DNA of 38,292 bases from Thauera phenylacetica B4P (GTDB lineage Bacteria > Pseudomonadota > Gammaproteobacteria > Burkholderiales > Rhodocyclaceae). The stretch lies in assembly GCF_000310225.1 (NCBI RefSeq), contig NZ_AMXF01000018.1:1-38292 (forward strand), written 5' to 3'. The translations under genes were made by a program, and so were the position numbers. Of the stretch, positions 24,983 to 33,053 are shown piece by piece. Numbering within the stretch: position 1 is the first letter of the stretch; each line of letters begins with the position of its first letter. The notes under the pieces are model-generated. The model was given only the letters and a program-made list of their open reading frames with translations. It ran no database searches and was not told the origin of the DNA.

Positions 24983-26175
24983 AGGCCGTCCTCGTCCTCA
25001 ATGCGGGCTCGTCGAGCCTGAAGTTCGCGCTCTATCCGCTCGACGCCTCCAACAGCGGGCGCGTCGCCGCCGCGCCGGCGGTGTCCGGCCAGGTCGAGGG
25101 CATCGGCGCCAGGCCCGAGGTCAGCTTCAAGACCGCCGCCGGCGAGCGCATCCAGGAGCCCGTCGTCACCGGCGGCAGCCAGGGCGAGCAGCACCGCGAC
25201 GCGCTCGAGCACGTCTTCGCGCTGCTCGAGCGCCACAACCCCACGGTCGACATCGTCGCCGCCGGCCACCGCATCGTGCACGGCGGCGAGCACTACAGCG
25301 CGCCGACCCGGCTCGAGGAGTCGGTGCTGCGCACGCTCGACGCCTTCGTGCCGCTCGCCCCGCTGCACCAGCCGCACAACCTGCGCGCGGTGCGCGCGGT
25401 CGCCGGGCTGATGCCGCGGGTCCCGCAGGTGGGCTGCTTCGACACCGCCTTCCACCGCACCCAGCCGGCGGTCGCGCAGGCCTTCGCGCTGCCGCGCAGG
25501 CTGTCGGGCGAGGGCATCAAGCGCTACGGCTTCCACGGCCTGTCCTACGATTACGTGGCGCGCCAGCTGCCGGAGATCATCGGCGAGCGCGCCAAGGGCG
25601 CGGTGGTGATCGCCCACCTGGGCAACGGCGCGTCGATGTGCGCGCTGCGCGACGGTCGCAGTGTCGCGTCGACGATGGGCTTCACCGCGGTCGAGGGCCT
25701 GATGATGGGCACCCGCACCGGCAGCCTCGACCCCGGCGTGATGCTCTACCTGATGGAGCAGAAGGGCATGGACGCGAAGGCGCTCACCAGCCTGCTCTAC
25801 AAGGAGTCGGGCCTGCTCGGCGTGTCGGGCATCAGCCAGGACATGCGCACCCTGCTCGCCTCCGACGCTCCCGAGGCCGGGGAGGCGGTCGACCTGTTCT
25901 GCTACCGCATCGCCCGCGAGCTCGGCTCGCTGGCCGCGGCCGCAGGCGGGCTGGACGCGCTGGTGTTCACCGGCGGCATCGGCGAGCACGCCGCGCCGGT
26001 GCGCGAGAAGGTGACCGCGATGGCGGCGTGGATGGGCATCGAGATCGACCCCGCCGCCAATACCGACCATGCCCGCCGCATCGACACCGCGGCGAGCCGC
26101 GTCGCGGTCGCCGTGGTGCCGACCAACGAAGAGCGCATGATCGCGCGTTACACGGCCGAGACGCTGGGCCTGTAA
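24979..26175 (+). CDS. ackA: Acetate kinase
   Basis: A 398-aa ASKHA-fold kinase that interconverts acetyl-phosphate and acetate with ADP/ATP. Motifs: VLVLNAGSSSLKFALY at the N-terminus, AGHRIVHGGEHYSAP, CFDTAFHRTQP (catalytic Asp and substrate Arg region), YGFHGLSYDYVARQLP, HLGNGASMCALRDGRS (phosphate loop), MMGTRTGSLDPG, and LVFTGGIGEHAAPVRE (adenosine-binding). Full family length. The start overlaps the stop of the MaoC-Pta fusion, giving an operon for acyl-CoA to acid conversion. The REP-like array begins directly after its stop. Confidence 0.97.
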   Translation: MKAVLVLNAGSSSLKFALYPLDASNSGRVAAAPAVSGQVEGIGARPEVSFKTAAGERIQEPVVTGGSQGEQHRDALEHVFALLERHNPTVDIVAAGHRIVHGGEHYSAPTRLEESVLRTLDAFVPLAPLHQPHNLRAVRAVAGLMPRVPQVGCFDTAFHRTQPAVAQAFALPRRLSGEGIKRYGFHGLSYDYVARQLPEIIGERAKGAVVIAHLGNGASMCALRDGRSVASTMGFTAVEGLMMGTRTGSLDPGVMLYLMEQKGMDAKALTSLLYKESGLLGVSGISQDMRTLLASDAPEAGEAVDLFCYRIARELGSLAAAAGGLDALVFTGGIGEHAAPVREKVTAMAAWMGIEIDPAANTDHARRIDTAASRVAVAVVPTNEERMIARYTAETLGL

Positions 26176-26180
26176 GCCGT

Positions 26181-26830
26181 CTTCGCGCCTGCCGGCGCTC
26201 CTACATGAACCATCGCGCTTCCCGCACGCCTGTAGGAGCTGCGGCAGCTGCGAACCAGGCGCGCGGAAACGACCGCGGCGGGCGTGGAGCCGCCGCCTTC
26301 TGTAGGAGCTGCGGCAGCTGCGAACCAGGCGCTTCTTTAAGAGCTGCGGCCGCTGCGAACCAGGCGCGCGGAGACGACCGCGGCGGGCGTGGAACCGCCG
26401 TCTTCGCGCCTGCCGGCGCTCCTACATGAACCATCGCGCTTCCCGCACTTCTGTAGGAGCTGCGGCAGCTGCGAACCAGGCGCGCGGAAACAACCGCGGC
26501 GGGCGTGGAAACGCTGCCTTCGCGCCTACCGGCGCTCCTACATGAACCATCGCGCTTCCCGGACTTCTGTAGGAGCTGCGGCAGCTGCGAACCGGGCGCG
26601 CGGAAACGACCGCGGCGGGCGTGGAGCCGCCGTCTTCGCGCCTGCCGGCGCTCCTACATGAACCATCGCGCTTCCCGCACTTCTGTAGGAGCTGCGGCCG
26701 CTGCGAACCAGGCGCGCGGAGACGACCGCGGCGGGCGTGGAACCGCCGTCTTCGCGCCTGCCGGCGCTCCTACATGAACCATCGCGCTTCCCGGACCTCC
26801 TGTAGGAGCTGCGGCAGCCGCGAACCGGGC
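26181..26830. repeat. Tandem REP/BIME-like array, 116-bp period
   Basis: Units begin at 26181, 26402, 26518, 26634 and 26750. The last four starts are exactly 116 bases apart; the first interval (221) holds an extra, internally shortened copy. Each unit has a left palindrome (CGCGCCTGCCGGCGCTCCTA), a spacer with ATGAACCATCGCGCTTCCCG, and a right palindrome (TGTAGGAGCTGCGGCAGCTG), followed by a GC-rich link. Units differ by few substitutions, indicating recent amplification. Arrays like this act as bidirectional structure or attenuation elements between genes; here it separates ackA from ggt. It contains no gene; short frames in it restart in each unit because 116 is not a multiple of 3. Confidence 0.92.
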
Positions 26831-26872
26831 GCCCTGTGCTACCGTCATGACCCCACCCCGACGGAGCGCATC

Positions 26873-28615
26873 ATGAGAACGACACGCACCCTCCTCGCCA
26901 CCGCGGTCATGATGGCCGCCTTCGGCGCCCTGGCGAAGCAGCCGGTCGACAGCGGTCACGGCGGCGCGGTCGCCACCATCTCGCACGAGGCCAGCCTGGC
27001 CGCGATGCAGATCCTCGATGCCGGCGGCAACGCCATCGACGCCGCGGTGGCCGCGGCGGCCACGCTCGGCGTCACCGACCCGTTCAGCTGCGGCATCGGC
27101 GGCGGTGGCTTCATGCTCATCTGGTCCGCCAAGGACAAGCGCGTGATCGCCATCGACCACCGCGAGGTCGCCCCGGCGAGCTTCCACCCCGGCGTCTTCC
27201 TCGACGCCGAAGGCAAGGAGATGGACTGGAAGGCCACCGTGCCCAACGGCATCTCGGTCGGCGTGCCGGGCACGGTGCGCGGCTGGCACGAGGCGCTGAC
27301 GCGCTACGGCACGATGGGCCTGGACAAGGTTCTCGCCCCCGCCATCCGCGTGGCCGAGCAGGGCTTCGCGGTCGGACCCAACTTCCACCGCATCAACAAG
27401 GTCAACGAGGCCAAGTTCGCGCGCTTCTCCACCGCCTCCGCGCTCTACCTGCAGGACGGCAAGGCGTTGCCGGTGGGCACGCACTTCCGCAACCCCGAGC
27501 TCGCGCAGACCTACCGCGACCTCGCGCGCGGCGGGGTCAAGGCCTTCTACGAGGGGCCGATCGCTGCGAGCATGGTGGCGGCCGTGAACCACCCGCCGGT
27601 CAATGCGGGCGTCAGCGTGATCGCCGGCGACCTCACCATGGCCGACCTCAAGGACTACGAGGCGCGCATCCGCCCGCCGGTGCGCTCGACCTACCGCGGC
27701 TACGAGGTCTACGGCATGCCCGCGCCCTCGAGCGGCGGCATCGCGATCGCGCAGGCGCTCAACCTGCTGGAGACCTTCGACCTCGCCGGCAAGCCGCGCG
27801 CCGAGATCGAGCACCTCTACCTCGAGGCCGCGCGCCTGGCCTTCGCCGACCGCAACGCCTACGTCGCCGACGAGGAGTTCGTCGACGTCCCCAAGGACGG
27901 CCTGCTGTCCAAGGACTACGCCCGCGAGCGCGCGCAACGGATCGGCGCCAGCGCGGCGCCCGGCAAGGTCGCGGCGGGCGACCCCTACCCCTTCGAGAAC
28001 GACCGCTCGGTGCCGCTGCGCCCGCAGCCCAGGCCGCTCGCGCAGGAGTCGATGCACACCACCCACCTCGCGGTGTCCGACCGCGAGGGCAACGTGGTCG
28101 CCTACACCTTCACCATCGAGGACTGGGGAGGCAGCGGCATCGTGGTGCCGGGGCGCGGCTTCCTGCTCAACAACGAGCTCACCGACTTCGACTTCAGCGG
28201 CCCGCACCCCAACCTCCCCGAGGCCTTCAAGCGCCCGCGCTCGAGCATGAGCCCGACGATCGTGGTGAAGGACGGCGCGCCTGCGTTCACCATCGGCTCG
28301 CCGGGCGGCTCGACCATCATCACCACCGCGCTGCAGACCATCGTCAATCACATCGACCTGGGCATGAGCCTGGCCGACGCGCTCGCCGCGCCGCGCATGA
28401 GCCAGCGCAACGGCGACACCACCCTGGTCGAGACCTTGCTGGACTTCCCCGGCAGCGAGCAGGCCAGGGCGCTGGAGGCGAAGGGCCACAAGTGGCGCGA
28501 GACCGACCAGATCGGCGCCGCCAACGGCATCCGCTTCAACGCCGACGGCACGGTGACCGCGGTCAGCGAACCGCTGCGCCACGGCGGCGGCAGCGCGATC
28601 GTGCAGAAGCAGTAA
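26873..28615 (+). CDS. ggt: Gamma-glutamyltranspeptidase (periplasmic)
   Basis: A 580-aa precursor. It has a signal peptide (MRTTRTLLATAVMMAAFGALA, cleaved near residue 21), the large-subunit start GHGGAVATISHEASLAA, and the Ntn-hydrolase nucleophile Thr at the SMHTTHLAVS junction (Thr396), where autocleavage produces the small subunit. GSPGGSTIITT is the conserved small-subunit loop. It hydrolyses or transfers gamma-glutamyl groups from glutathione and related compounds in the periplasm. The start at 26873 has GGAG about 7 bases upstream; the open frame continues back through the repeat array to 26621, but that is an artefact of the repeats. Length matches the family. Confidence 0.96.
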   Translation: MRTTRTLLATAVMMAAFGALAKQPVDSGHGGAVATISHEASLAAMQILDAGGNAIDAAVAAAATLGVTDPFSCGIGGGGFMLIWSAKDKRVIAIDHREVAPASFHPGVFLDAEGKEMDWKATVPNGISVGVPGTVRGWHEALTRYGTMGLDKVLAPAIRVAEQGFAVGPNFHRINKVNEAKFARFSTASALYLQDGKALPVGTHFRNPELAQTYRDLARGGVKAFYEGPIAASMVAAVNHPPVNAGVSVIAGDLTMADLKDYEARIRPPVRSTYRGYEVYGMPAPSSGGIAIAQALNLLETFDLAGKPRAEIEHLYLEAARLAFADRNAYVADEEFVDVPKDGLLSKDYARERAQRIGASAAPGKVAAGDPYPFENDRSVPLRPQPRPLAQESMHTTHLAVSDREGNVVAYTFTIEDWGGSGIVVPGRGFLLNNELTDFDFSGPHPNLPEAFKRPRSSMSPTIVVKDGAPAFTIGSPGGSTIITTALQTIVNHIDLGMSLADALAAPRMSQRNGDTTLVETLLDFPGSEQARALEAKGHKWRETDQIGAANGIRFNADGTVTAVSEPLRHGGGSAIVQKQ

Positions 28616-28646
28616 GCGGCGACCCGGCGCCGCCTCGGTAGAGACA

Positions 28647-28674
28647 CGCGGGAGCGGGCTTGCCCGCTCCCGCG
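28647..28674. terminator. Hairpin between convergent ggt and LtaS-like gene
   Basis: GCGGGAGCGGGC and GCCCGCTCCCGC form a perfect 12-bp stem (13 with the outer C-G pair) around TT. There is no T-tract. It lies 32 bases after ggt and 39 bases before the stop of the convergent gene. It could act as a bidirectional terminator, and it resembles a single REP palindrome of the pseudomonad type. Confidence 0.6.
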
Positions 28675-28712
28675 CGCCTGCCTCCGCAAGCCACGCCCTC
28701 CGGGCGCACCAA

Positions 28713-30650
28713 TCAGACGTCGTTCTCGCTTGCAGGCAGGGTCTCCTCGGAGACCGCGCTGGCTTCGATGTCGAGCACTTCCAGCTCCACGGTCTGCAGG
28801 CCGCGCAGGCGGTCGGGCGCGCCGAGGGCGTGCTGGGCGCCGCTGAAGAGGTCGCGCTTGAGCAGCGCGACCGCCTCGACCCAGGCGGCCGAGGCCTCGC
28901 AGCCGGGCAAGGGTTCGCCGCCGCGGCATACCGTCAGGCCGCCGTCGTCCAGCGTGAAATGCACGCCCGGCAGCGGGCGCACGCGCAGCGCGTCGTCGGC
29001 GCGCGCGGCGAAGCGCAGCATGCTGTCGCGCTCGTCGCCGAGCAGGTCGAGGATCAGCGCGGGCAGCGCGTAGATCGGCAGGTCGCCGGTCTTCACCGCG
29101 CCGCGCCGGCCGTCGATGACCACCAGCGGCGTGGCGACGAGGGTGCGGAACATCTCGTCGTCGAACTCGCTGCGATCGGCGGCGAGCAGGCCGGACTCGA
29201 CGTAGCCGCCGTGGTTCCAGCCCAGCGAGGGCAGGTGGTCGCCGAACAGCACGATGATCGCGTCCGGGTCGCGCCTGCGCAGCTCCTTCAGGAAGGCCAT
29301 CAGCTCGCGCGACTTGTAATGCACCGTATTGGCGTAGGCCTGCACCAGCGCATTGTCCGACTTCGCCTCGATCACCGGCGGGCGCAGCGAGTTGAGCGGG
29401 TAGTCGAGGTGGCCGAAGTAGGTCAGCACGTAATTGAACACCGGCTGCGCACCCTGCAGCGCCGGACCGACGCGCTCGAGCACCTGGCGGTAGAGCGAGG
29501 CGTCGCCGAGGAACTCGCCGTTCATGTCGTCGAGCACGAAGTCGCGATCCGACCAGTAGTGGTCGAAACCGACGCGGCGATAGGCGTTGATGCGGTTCCA
29601 GAAGGGCGCGGCGTTGGGATGCGAGGCGAAGCTGCGATAGCCGGCCTCGCCGAGGTGGCGCGGCAGGCAGGGCACGTCGCGGCGCAGGCGCCCCTCGAAG
29701 AAGACCGCGTCGGTCTTCACCGGAAAGCCGCACAAGGCCTCGAACTCGGCGTTGGCGGTGTAGCCGCCGAACACCGGCGACAGCGCGCGCGCGTGGCCCG
29801 CCGCCTTCCACAGCTTGCGGAAGGCGGGGTCGAGCGGGTCCTCCGACAGGCCGGCGGCCTTCAGCACCGCAGGATCCCAGAAGGACTCGAGCACGATCAT
29901 GTGCACGTTGCGCCCGCCACGACCGGCCTCGCCCCCGGCGATCTCGAGGAAGGGGCTGGGCTGGGTGGCGCCGAGCAGGGTCAGCGCCTGATCCACCTCG
30001 TCCTCCAGCGGCGCCTGCGTACGACGGGCGAGGTTGCGCGCGCTCTCCTGCACCAGGTGGATGGGCAGGCCGCGCATCTCGTAGTTGCCGCGCTGGTTCC
30101 ACACCCAGTCGCCGAAGCGCGCGTCCAGCCAGCGGCTCGCCGGCTCGGGGCGCTGCGCCAGCGTCGCAACCGCGAGCACCACCACGGCGAGCGCGGCCCA
30201 CGCGCGCGGGCTGCGCCAGGCGAACATCCAAGCGAGCGCGCCGAGCGGCAGCGCCAGCATCGCCACGCTGCCCCACAGCTGCCAGCCTTCGAGCAACAGG
30301 AAGAGATTCCTCGCCGCGACGAAGTCGTCCGGCATCACCGGCCCGCCGAGGATGGCCAGCTTGAGCGCGTTGGCCAGCGTGAAGGCCGAGAACAGCACGC
30401 CCACCGCCACCGCGAAGCGCACCACGCTGCGCGCCATCGCGAACAGCACCACGCCGATCAGCACATGGGAGAGCAGGTCGCGCACCCATGCCTCGCGCCC
30501 CGGCGCCACGCCGATGAAATGGGCGATGGCCGACTGCGCGAGGACATACCAGGCGACGACCAGGCCGAGCGCCCACGCCCACTCCACCGCACCCGAGCGT
30601 CGGGAACCGGTAAGGGCGGGTGCGGCGGGAGGGTTCGTCAGCAGGTCCAT
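28713..30650 (-). CDS. LtaS/OpgB-like membrane phosphoglycerol transferase (sulfatase fold)
   Basis: A 645-aa inner-membrane protein. About five transmembrane segments fill residues ~25-165; the rest is a periplasmic alkaline-phosphatase/sulfatase-fold domain. Metal and catalytic motifs: MIVLESFWD (254-259 region), FGGYTANAEFEALCGFP with the likely nucleophile Thr298, and LFGDHLPSLG. This is the layout of LTA synthase-like and phosphoglycerol transferase proteins, which in Gram-negatives decorate osmoregulated periplasmic glucans or other polymers. The substrate cannot be assigned from sequence. The gene is transcribed toward ggt. Confidence 0.88.
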   Translation of the reverse strand: MDLLTNPPAAPALTGSRRSGAVEWAWALGLVVAWYVLAQSAIAHFIGVAPGREAWVRDLLSHVLIGVVLFAMARSVVRFAVAVGVLFSAFTLANALKLAILGGPVMPDDFVAARNLFLLLEGWQLWGSVAMLALPLGALAWMFAWRSPRAWAALAVVVLAVATLAQRPEPASRWLDARFGDWVWNQRGNYEMRGLPIHLVQESARNLARRTQAPLEDEVDQALTLLGATQPSPFLEIAGGEAGRGGRNVHMIVLESFWDPAVLKAAGLSEDPLDPAFRKLWKAAGHARALSPVFGGYTANAEFEALCGFPVKTDAVFFEGRLRRDVPCLPRHLGEAGYRSFASHPNAAPFWNRINAYRRVGFDHYWSDRDFVLDDMNGEFLGDASLYRQVLERVGPALQGAQPVFNYVLTYFGHLDYPLNSLRPPVIEAKSDNALVQAYANTVHYKSRELMAFLKELRRRDPDAIIVLFGDHLPSLGWNHGGYVESGLLAADRSEFDDEMFRTLVATPLVVIDGRRGAVKTGDLPIYALPALILDLLGDERDSMLRFAARADDALRVRPLPGVHFTLDDGGLTVCRGGEPLPGCEASAAWVEAVALLKRDLFSGAQHALGAPDRLRGLQTVELEVLDIEASAVSEETLPASENDV

Positions 30651-30808
30651 GGCGACTCTCCGGGGCGGGATGAAGAGGCGGCATCATAATGCCGCAACAA
30701 TTGCGTGGACCGGATTCGTGACGCTTGGTGCCGCAATGCAACACGGAAAATTGCGAGCAATTCTTGCAACAGGACAGACGCGCCCCTCGCGGAGGGAACG
30801 GACCGTCT

Positions 30809-31567
30809 TCAGCCCGCCAGCCCGTCCCACAGCAGCTTGCCCCCGGACAGCGCGAGCGCCCAGGTGGCGAACAGGAAGAAGGGGCGCTCGGGGATGCGGC
30901 GCAGCAGGTGCAGGCCCAGCCAGACGCCCACCGGCACCAGCGGCAGCAGCATCGCCGACATCAGCAGGGTGTCGCGGCTGAACAGGCCGATACCGAGGTA
31001 GAAGGGCAGCTTGGCGAGGTTGATCGCGGTGAAGAAGAACACCGAGGTGGCGACGAAGCGCTCCTTGGGCAGGCCGCGGGACAGCAGGTAGGCCATGATC
31101 GGCGGGCCGCCCGCGTGCGCGAGCGTGCTGGTGAAGCCGGCGCCTGCCCCGCACAGCCAGGCGAAGGGCAGCGCACGCGGGCGCTCGCCAGGCGCTGCGG
31201 CCTCGGCGCGCCGGCGCAGCAGGCGGTCGGCGACGAAGGCGAGCGCGATCAGCCCGAGCACGAGCTTGACCATGCGGTCGGAGAGCACGCCGAAGAGCAG
31301 CGTCCCCACGCCGATGCCCAGCAGCGCGGCCGGGACGAGGTGGCGCAGGTCGCCCCGGTCGGCCTTGCCGCGCCACACCCGGATGCCGACCATGTCCATG
31401 ACGATGAGGATCGGCAGCACCACCGCGACCGCGTCGCGCGGCGGGATCCACATCGACATGAAGGGCACCGCCAGCCCGCCGAGCGCCCCGCCCAGCCCGG
31501 CCTTGGAGATGCCGGTGAGCAGGATGGCGATGGCGGTGACGAACCAGCCGAGGGCGTCCATCTGCAT
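30809..31567 (-). CDS. TauE/SafE (TSUP) family membrane permease
   Basis: A 252-aa protein with about eight hydrophobic segments. The repeated motif is TGISKAGLGGALGGLAVPFM near the N-terminus, then GAGAGFTSTLAHAGGPPIMA in the second half; this duplicated G-rich pattern is typical of the TSUP family. Members export sulfite, sulfoacetate or other organic anions. It follows the universal stress protein gene by 25 bases on the same strand, so it may be the last gene of the TRAP/dehydrogenase/usp run. Specific substrate unknown. Confidence 0.9.
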   Translation of the reverse strand: MQMDALGWFVTAIAILLTGISKAGLGGALGGLAVPFMSMWIPPRDAVAVVLPILIVMDMVGIRVWRGKADRGDLRHLVPAALLGIGVGTLLFGVLSDRMVKLVLGLIALAFVADRLLRRRAEAAAPGERPRALPFAWLCGAGAGFTSTLAHAGGPPIMAYLLSRGLPKERFVATSVFFFTAINLAKLPFYLGIGLFSRDTLLMSAMLLPLVPVGVWLGLHLLRRIPERPFFLFATWALALSGGKLLWDGLAG

Positions 31568-31592
31568 CGTGCGCCGTCCGCCCTCGCCTCGC

Positions 31593-32015
31593 TCAGCGGA
31601 TGATCAGCACCGGGATGCGGCAGCCGGTGATCACCGAGGCAGCCTCGTTGCCGAGGAACAGCCCGGCCAGTAAGGAGCGGCCGTGCGAGCCCATGCAGAT
31701 GAGGTCGCAGCCGCGCGCCTTGGCCGCGGCGATGATCTCCTCGTGCGGCGAATCACCGACGACGTAGAAGGTCTCGACCGCCACGCCGGCCTCGCGCGCG
31801 ATCGCGGCGACGCCCTTGAGGTACTCCTCGGCGGCATCCTCGAGCACGTGCTTGCCAAGCATCGCCGTGCCCGCGCCGCGCGGCGCGTGGCTGGCGATGA
31901 CGACGGAGACGGCGGTGACGCGCGCGCCGATGGCCTTGGCCAGTTCGACGCCTTCACGGAAGGACTTGGTCGACAGGTCCGAGCCGTCCACCGGCACCAG
32001 GATGTGCTTGTACAT
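31593..32015 (-). CDS. Universal stress protein (UspA family)
   Basis: A 140-aa single-domain Usp. It starts MYKHILVPVDGSDLSTKSF and ends with the nucleotide-binding segment GSHGRSLLAGLFLGNEA, which fits G-2x-G-9x-G but has Asn where Ser/Thr usually follows the last Gly; then VITGCRIPVLIIR. It probably binds ATP or a related nucleotide. The start at 32015 is supported by AGGGGA about 5 bases upstream; a longer frame to 32048 lacks a site. It lies 36 bases after the dehydrogenase gene. Confidence 0.93.
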   Translation of the reverse strand: MYKHILVPVDGSDLSTKSFREGVELAKAIGARVTAVSVVIASHAPRGAGTAMLGKHVLEDAAEEYLKGVAAIAREAGVAVETFYVVGDSPHEEIIAAAKARGCDLICMGSHGRSLLAGLFLGNEAASVITGCRIPVLIIR

Positions 32016-32051
32016 GTTGTTCCCCTGTACGGTCGCAGCGGCGACCACGAC

Positions 32052-32909
32052 TTACATCGACGCGAAGTGGCGCAGCATGCGCTCGGAATCCGGCTCGAGG
32101 CCGGTGAAGTGGCGGAAGGCATCCACCGCCTGGAACACCGCCATGCCGCCCCCGTCGAGCGTGCGGCAGCCCTTCTGCCGAGCCACGCGCAACAGCTCGG
32201 TCTCGAGCGGGAAGTAGACGATCTCCGAGATCCAGTGGCGGCCCTCGATCAGTTCGGCGGGCAGGGGCAGCCCGGGGAGCTTCTCCATCCCGGTGGGCGT
32301 GCAGTGGATGAGGCCGTCGGCCTGCTTCATCGCCGCGGCGAGGTCCTCGCAGGCCAGCGCCCGACCGGCACCGAAGCGTTCGCAAAGGCTGGCGGCGAGT
32401 TCGACCGCGCGCGCCGGCTCGGCGTCGCGGATGTGCAGGGTGCCGACCTTCTGCGACAGCGCCGCATGCGCCACCGCCGCGCCCGCACCCCCGGCGCCGA
32501 GCTGTACCACGTGCTTGCGTGCGACGTCGGGCAGGCCGCGGCGGAAGGCCTCGCCCCAGCCGCTGCAGTCGGTGTTGTAGCCGATCCGCTTGCCGTCGCG
32601 CAGCACCACCGTGTTGACCGCGTTGAGCGCGCGCGCGTCGTCGGAGAGTTCGTCGAGCAGCGGGATGATCTGCTGCTTGAAGGGATAGGTGATGTTGAGT
32701 CCGTTGAAGCCCATGCGCTCGGCAGCGGTGAGCAGCTCGGGCAGCGCCTCGACGCCAAGGCCGAGCGCCGCGATGTCGATCAGGCGATAGACGTAGCGCC
32801 GGCCCTGCTCTTCGCCTTCGCGCTCGTGCATCGCGGGTGTGCGCGAGGCCTGGATGCCCGAGCCGATCAGGCCGCAGAGAATCGAACGCTGGATGTTCTG
32901 TCCACTCAT
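32052..32909 (-). CDS. Quinate/shikimate dehydrogenase-like AroE paralogue
   Basis: A 285-aa AroE-fold oxidoreductase. Substrate-binding motif GSGIQASRTPAMHEREG, catalytic Lys78 in NITYPFKQQIIP, Asp114 in YNTDCSGWGEAF, the GAGGAGAAVAHAA dinucleotide loop at 138-150, and a C-terminal QAVDAFRHFTG. The GIQASxxPxxHExEG form and the acidic Asp162 after the second Rossmann strand (HIRDAEPARA) resemble NAD-dependent quinate/shikimate dehydrogenases used in catabolism rather than biosynthetic AroE, which has an NRT-type NADP loop. The start at 32909 has AGGAG 8 bases upstream. It follows a complete TRAP transporter on the same strand, which could import quinate or shikimate (inference). Biosynthetic shikimate dehydrogenase remains the alternative. 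Confidence 0.85.
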   Translation of the reverse strand: MSGQNIQRSILCGLIGSGIQASRTPAMHEREGEEQGRRYVYRLIDIAALGLGVEALPELLTAAERMGFNGLNITYPFKQQIIPLLDELSDDARALNAVNTVVLRDGKRIGYNTDCSGWGEAFRRGLPDVARKHVVQLGAGGAGAAVAHAALSQKVGTLHIRDAEPARAVELAASLCERFGAGRALACEDLAAAMKQADGLIHCTPTGMEKLPGLPLPAELIEGRHWISEIVYFPLETELLRVARQKGCRTLDGGGMAVFQAVDAFRHFTGLEPDSERMLRHFASM

Positions 32910-33012
32910 GTGTTTCGCTCCTGTCGCCGCGTGCGGGAAACTCCGGCGCTGCGGTCGCAAAAGGTCCAAGATCCGCCGCCCCGGCACCACCGGGCGCTGC
33001 GAGCCGGATGAA

Positions 33013-33043
33013 GGCGGGCCTGCCGGTGTCCGACAGGCCCGCC
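33013..33043 (-). terminator. Hairpin between dctP and the AroE-like gene
   Basis: GGCGGGCCTG and CAGGCCCGCC form a perfect 10-bp stem with an 11-base loop, starting 11 bases after the dctP stop. There is no long T-tract, so it could instead be a 3' stabiliser giving the abundant binding protein more transcript than the dehydrogenase gene. Confidence 0.55.
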
Positions 33044-33053
33044 ACGGTGGCGC

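Noticed and set aside
26389-26872. Repeated peptides beginning MNHRASRTS and a long N-terminal extension of ggt
   Set aside because: They arise from translating the 116-bp REP-like repeat, whose period is not a multiple of 3, so the same peptide restarts in different frames. The signal peptide fixes the ggt start at 26873.
26654-28582. A 642-codon open frame on the minus strand opposite ggt
   Set aside because: Antisense shadow of a well-conserved gamma-glutamyltranspeptidase gene; it has no domain motifs and runs into the repeat array.
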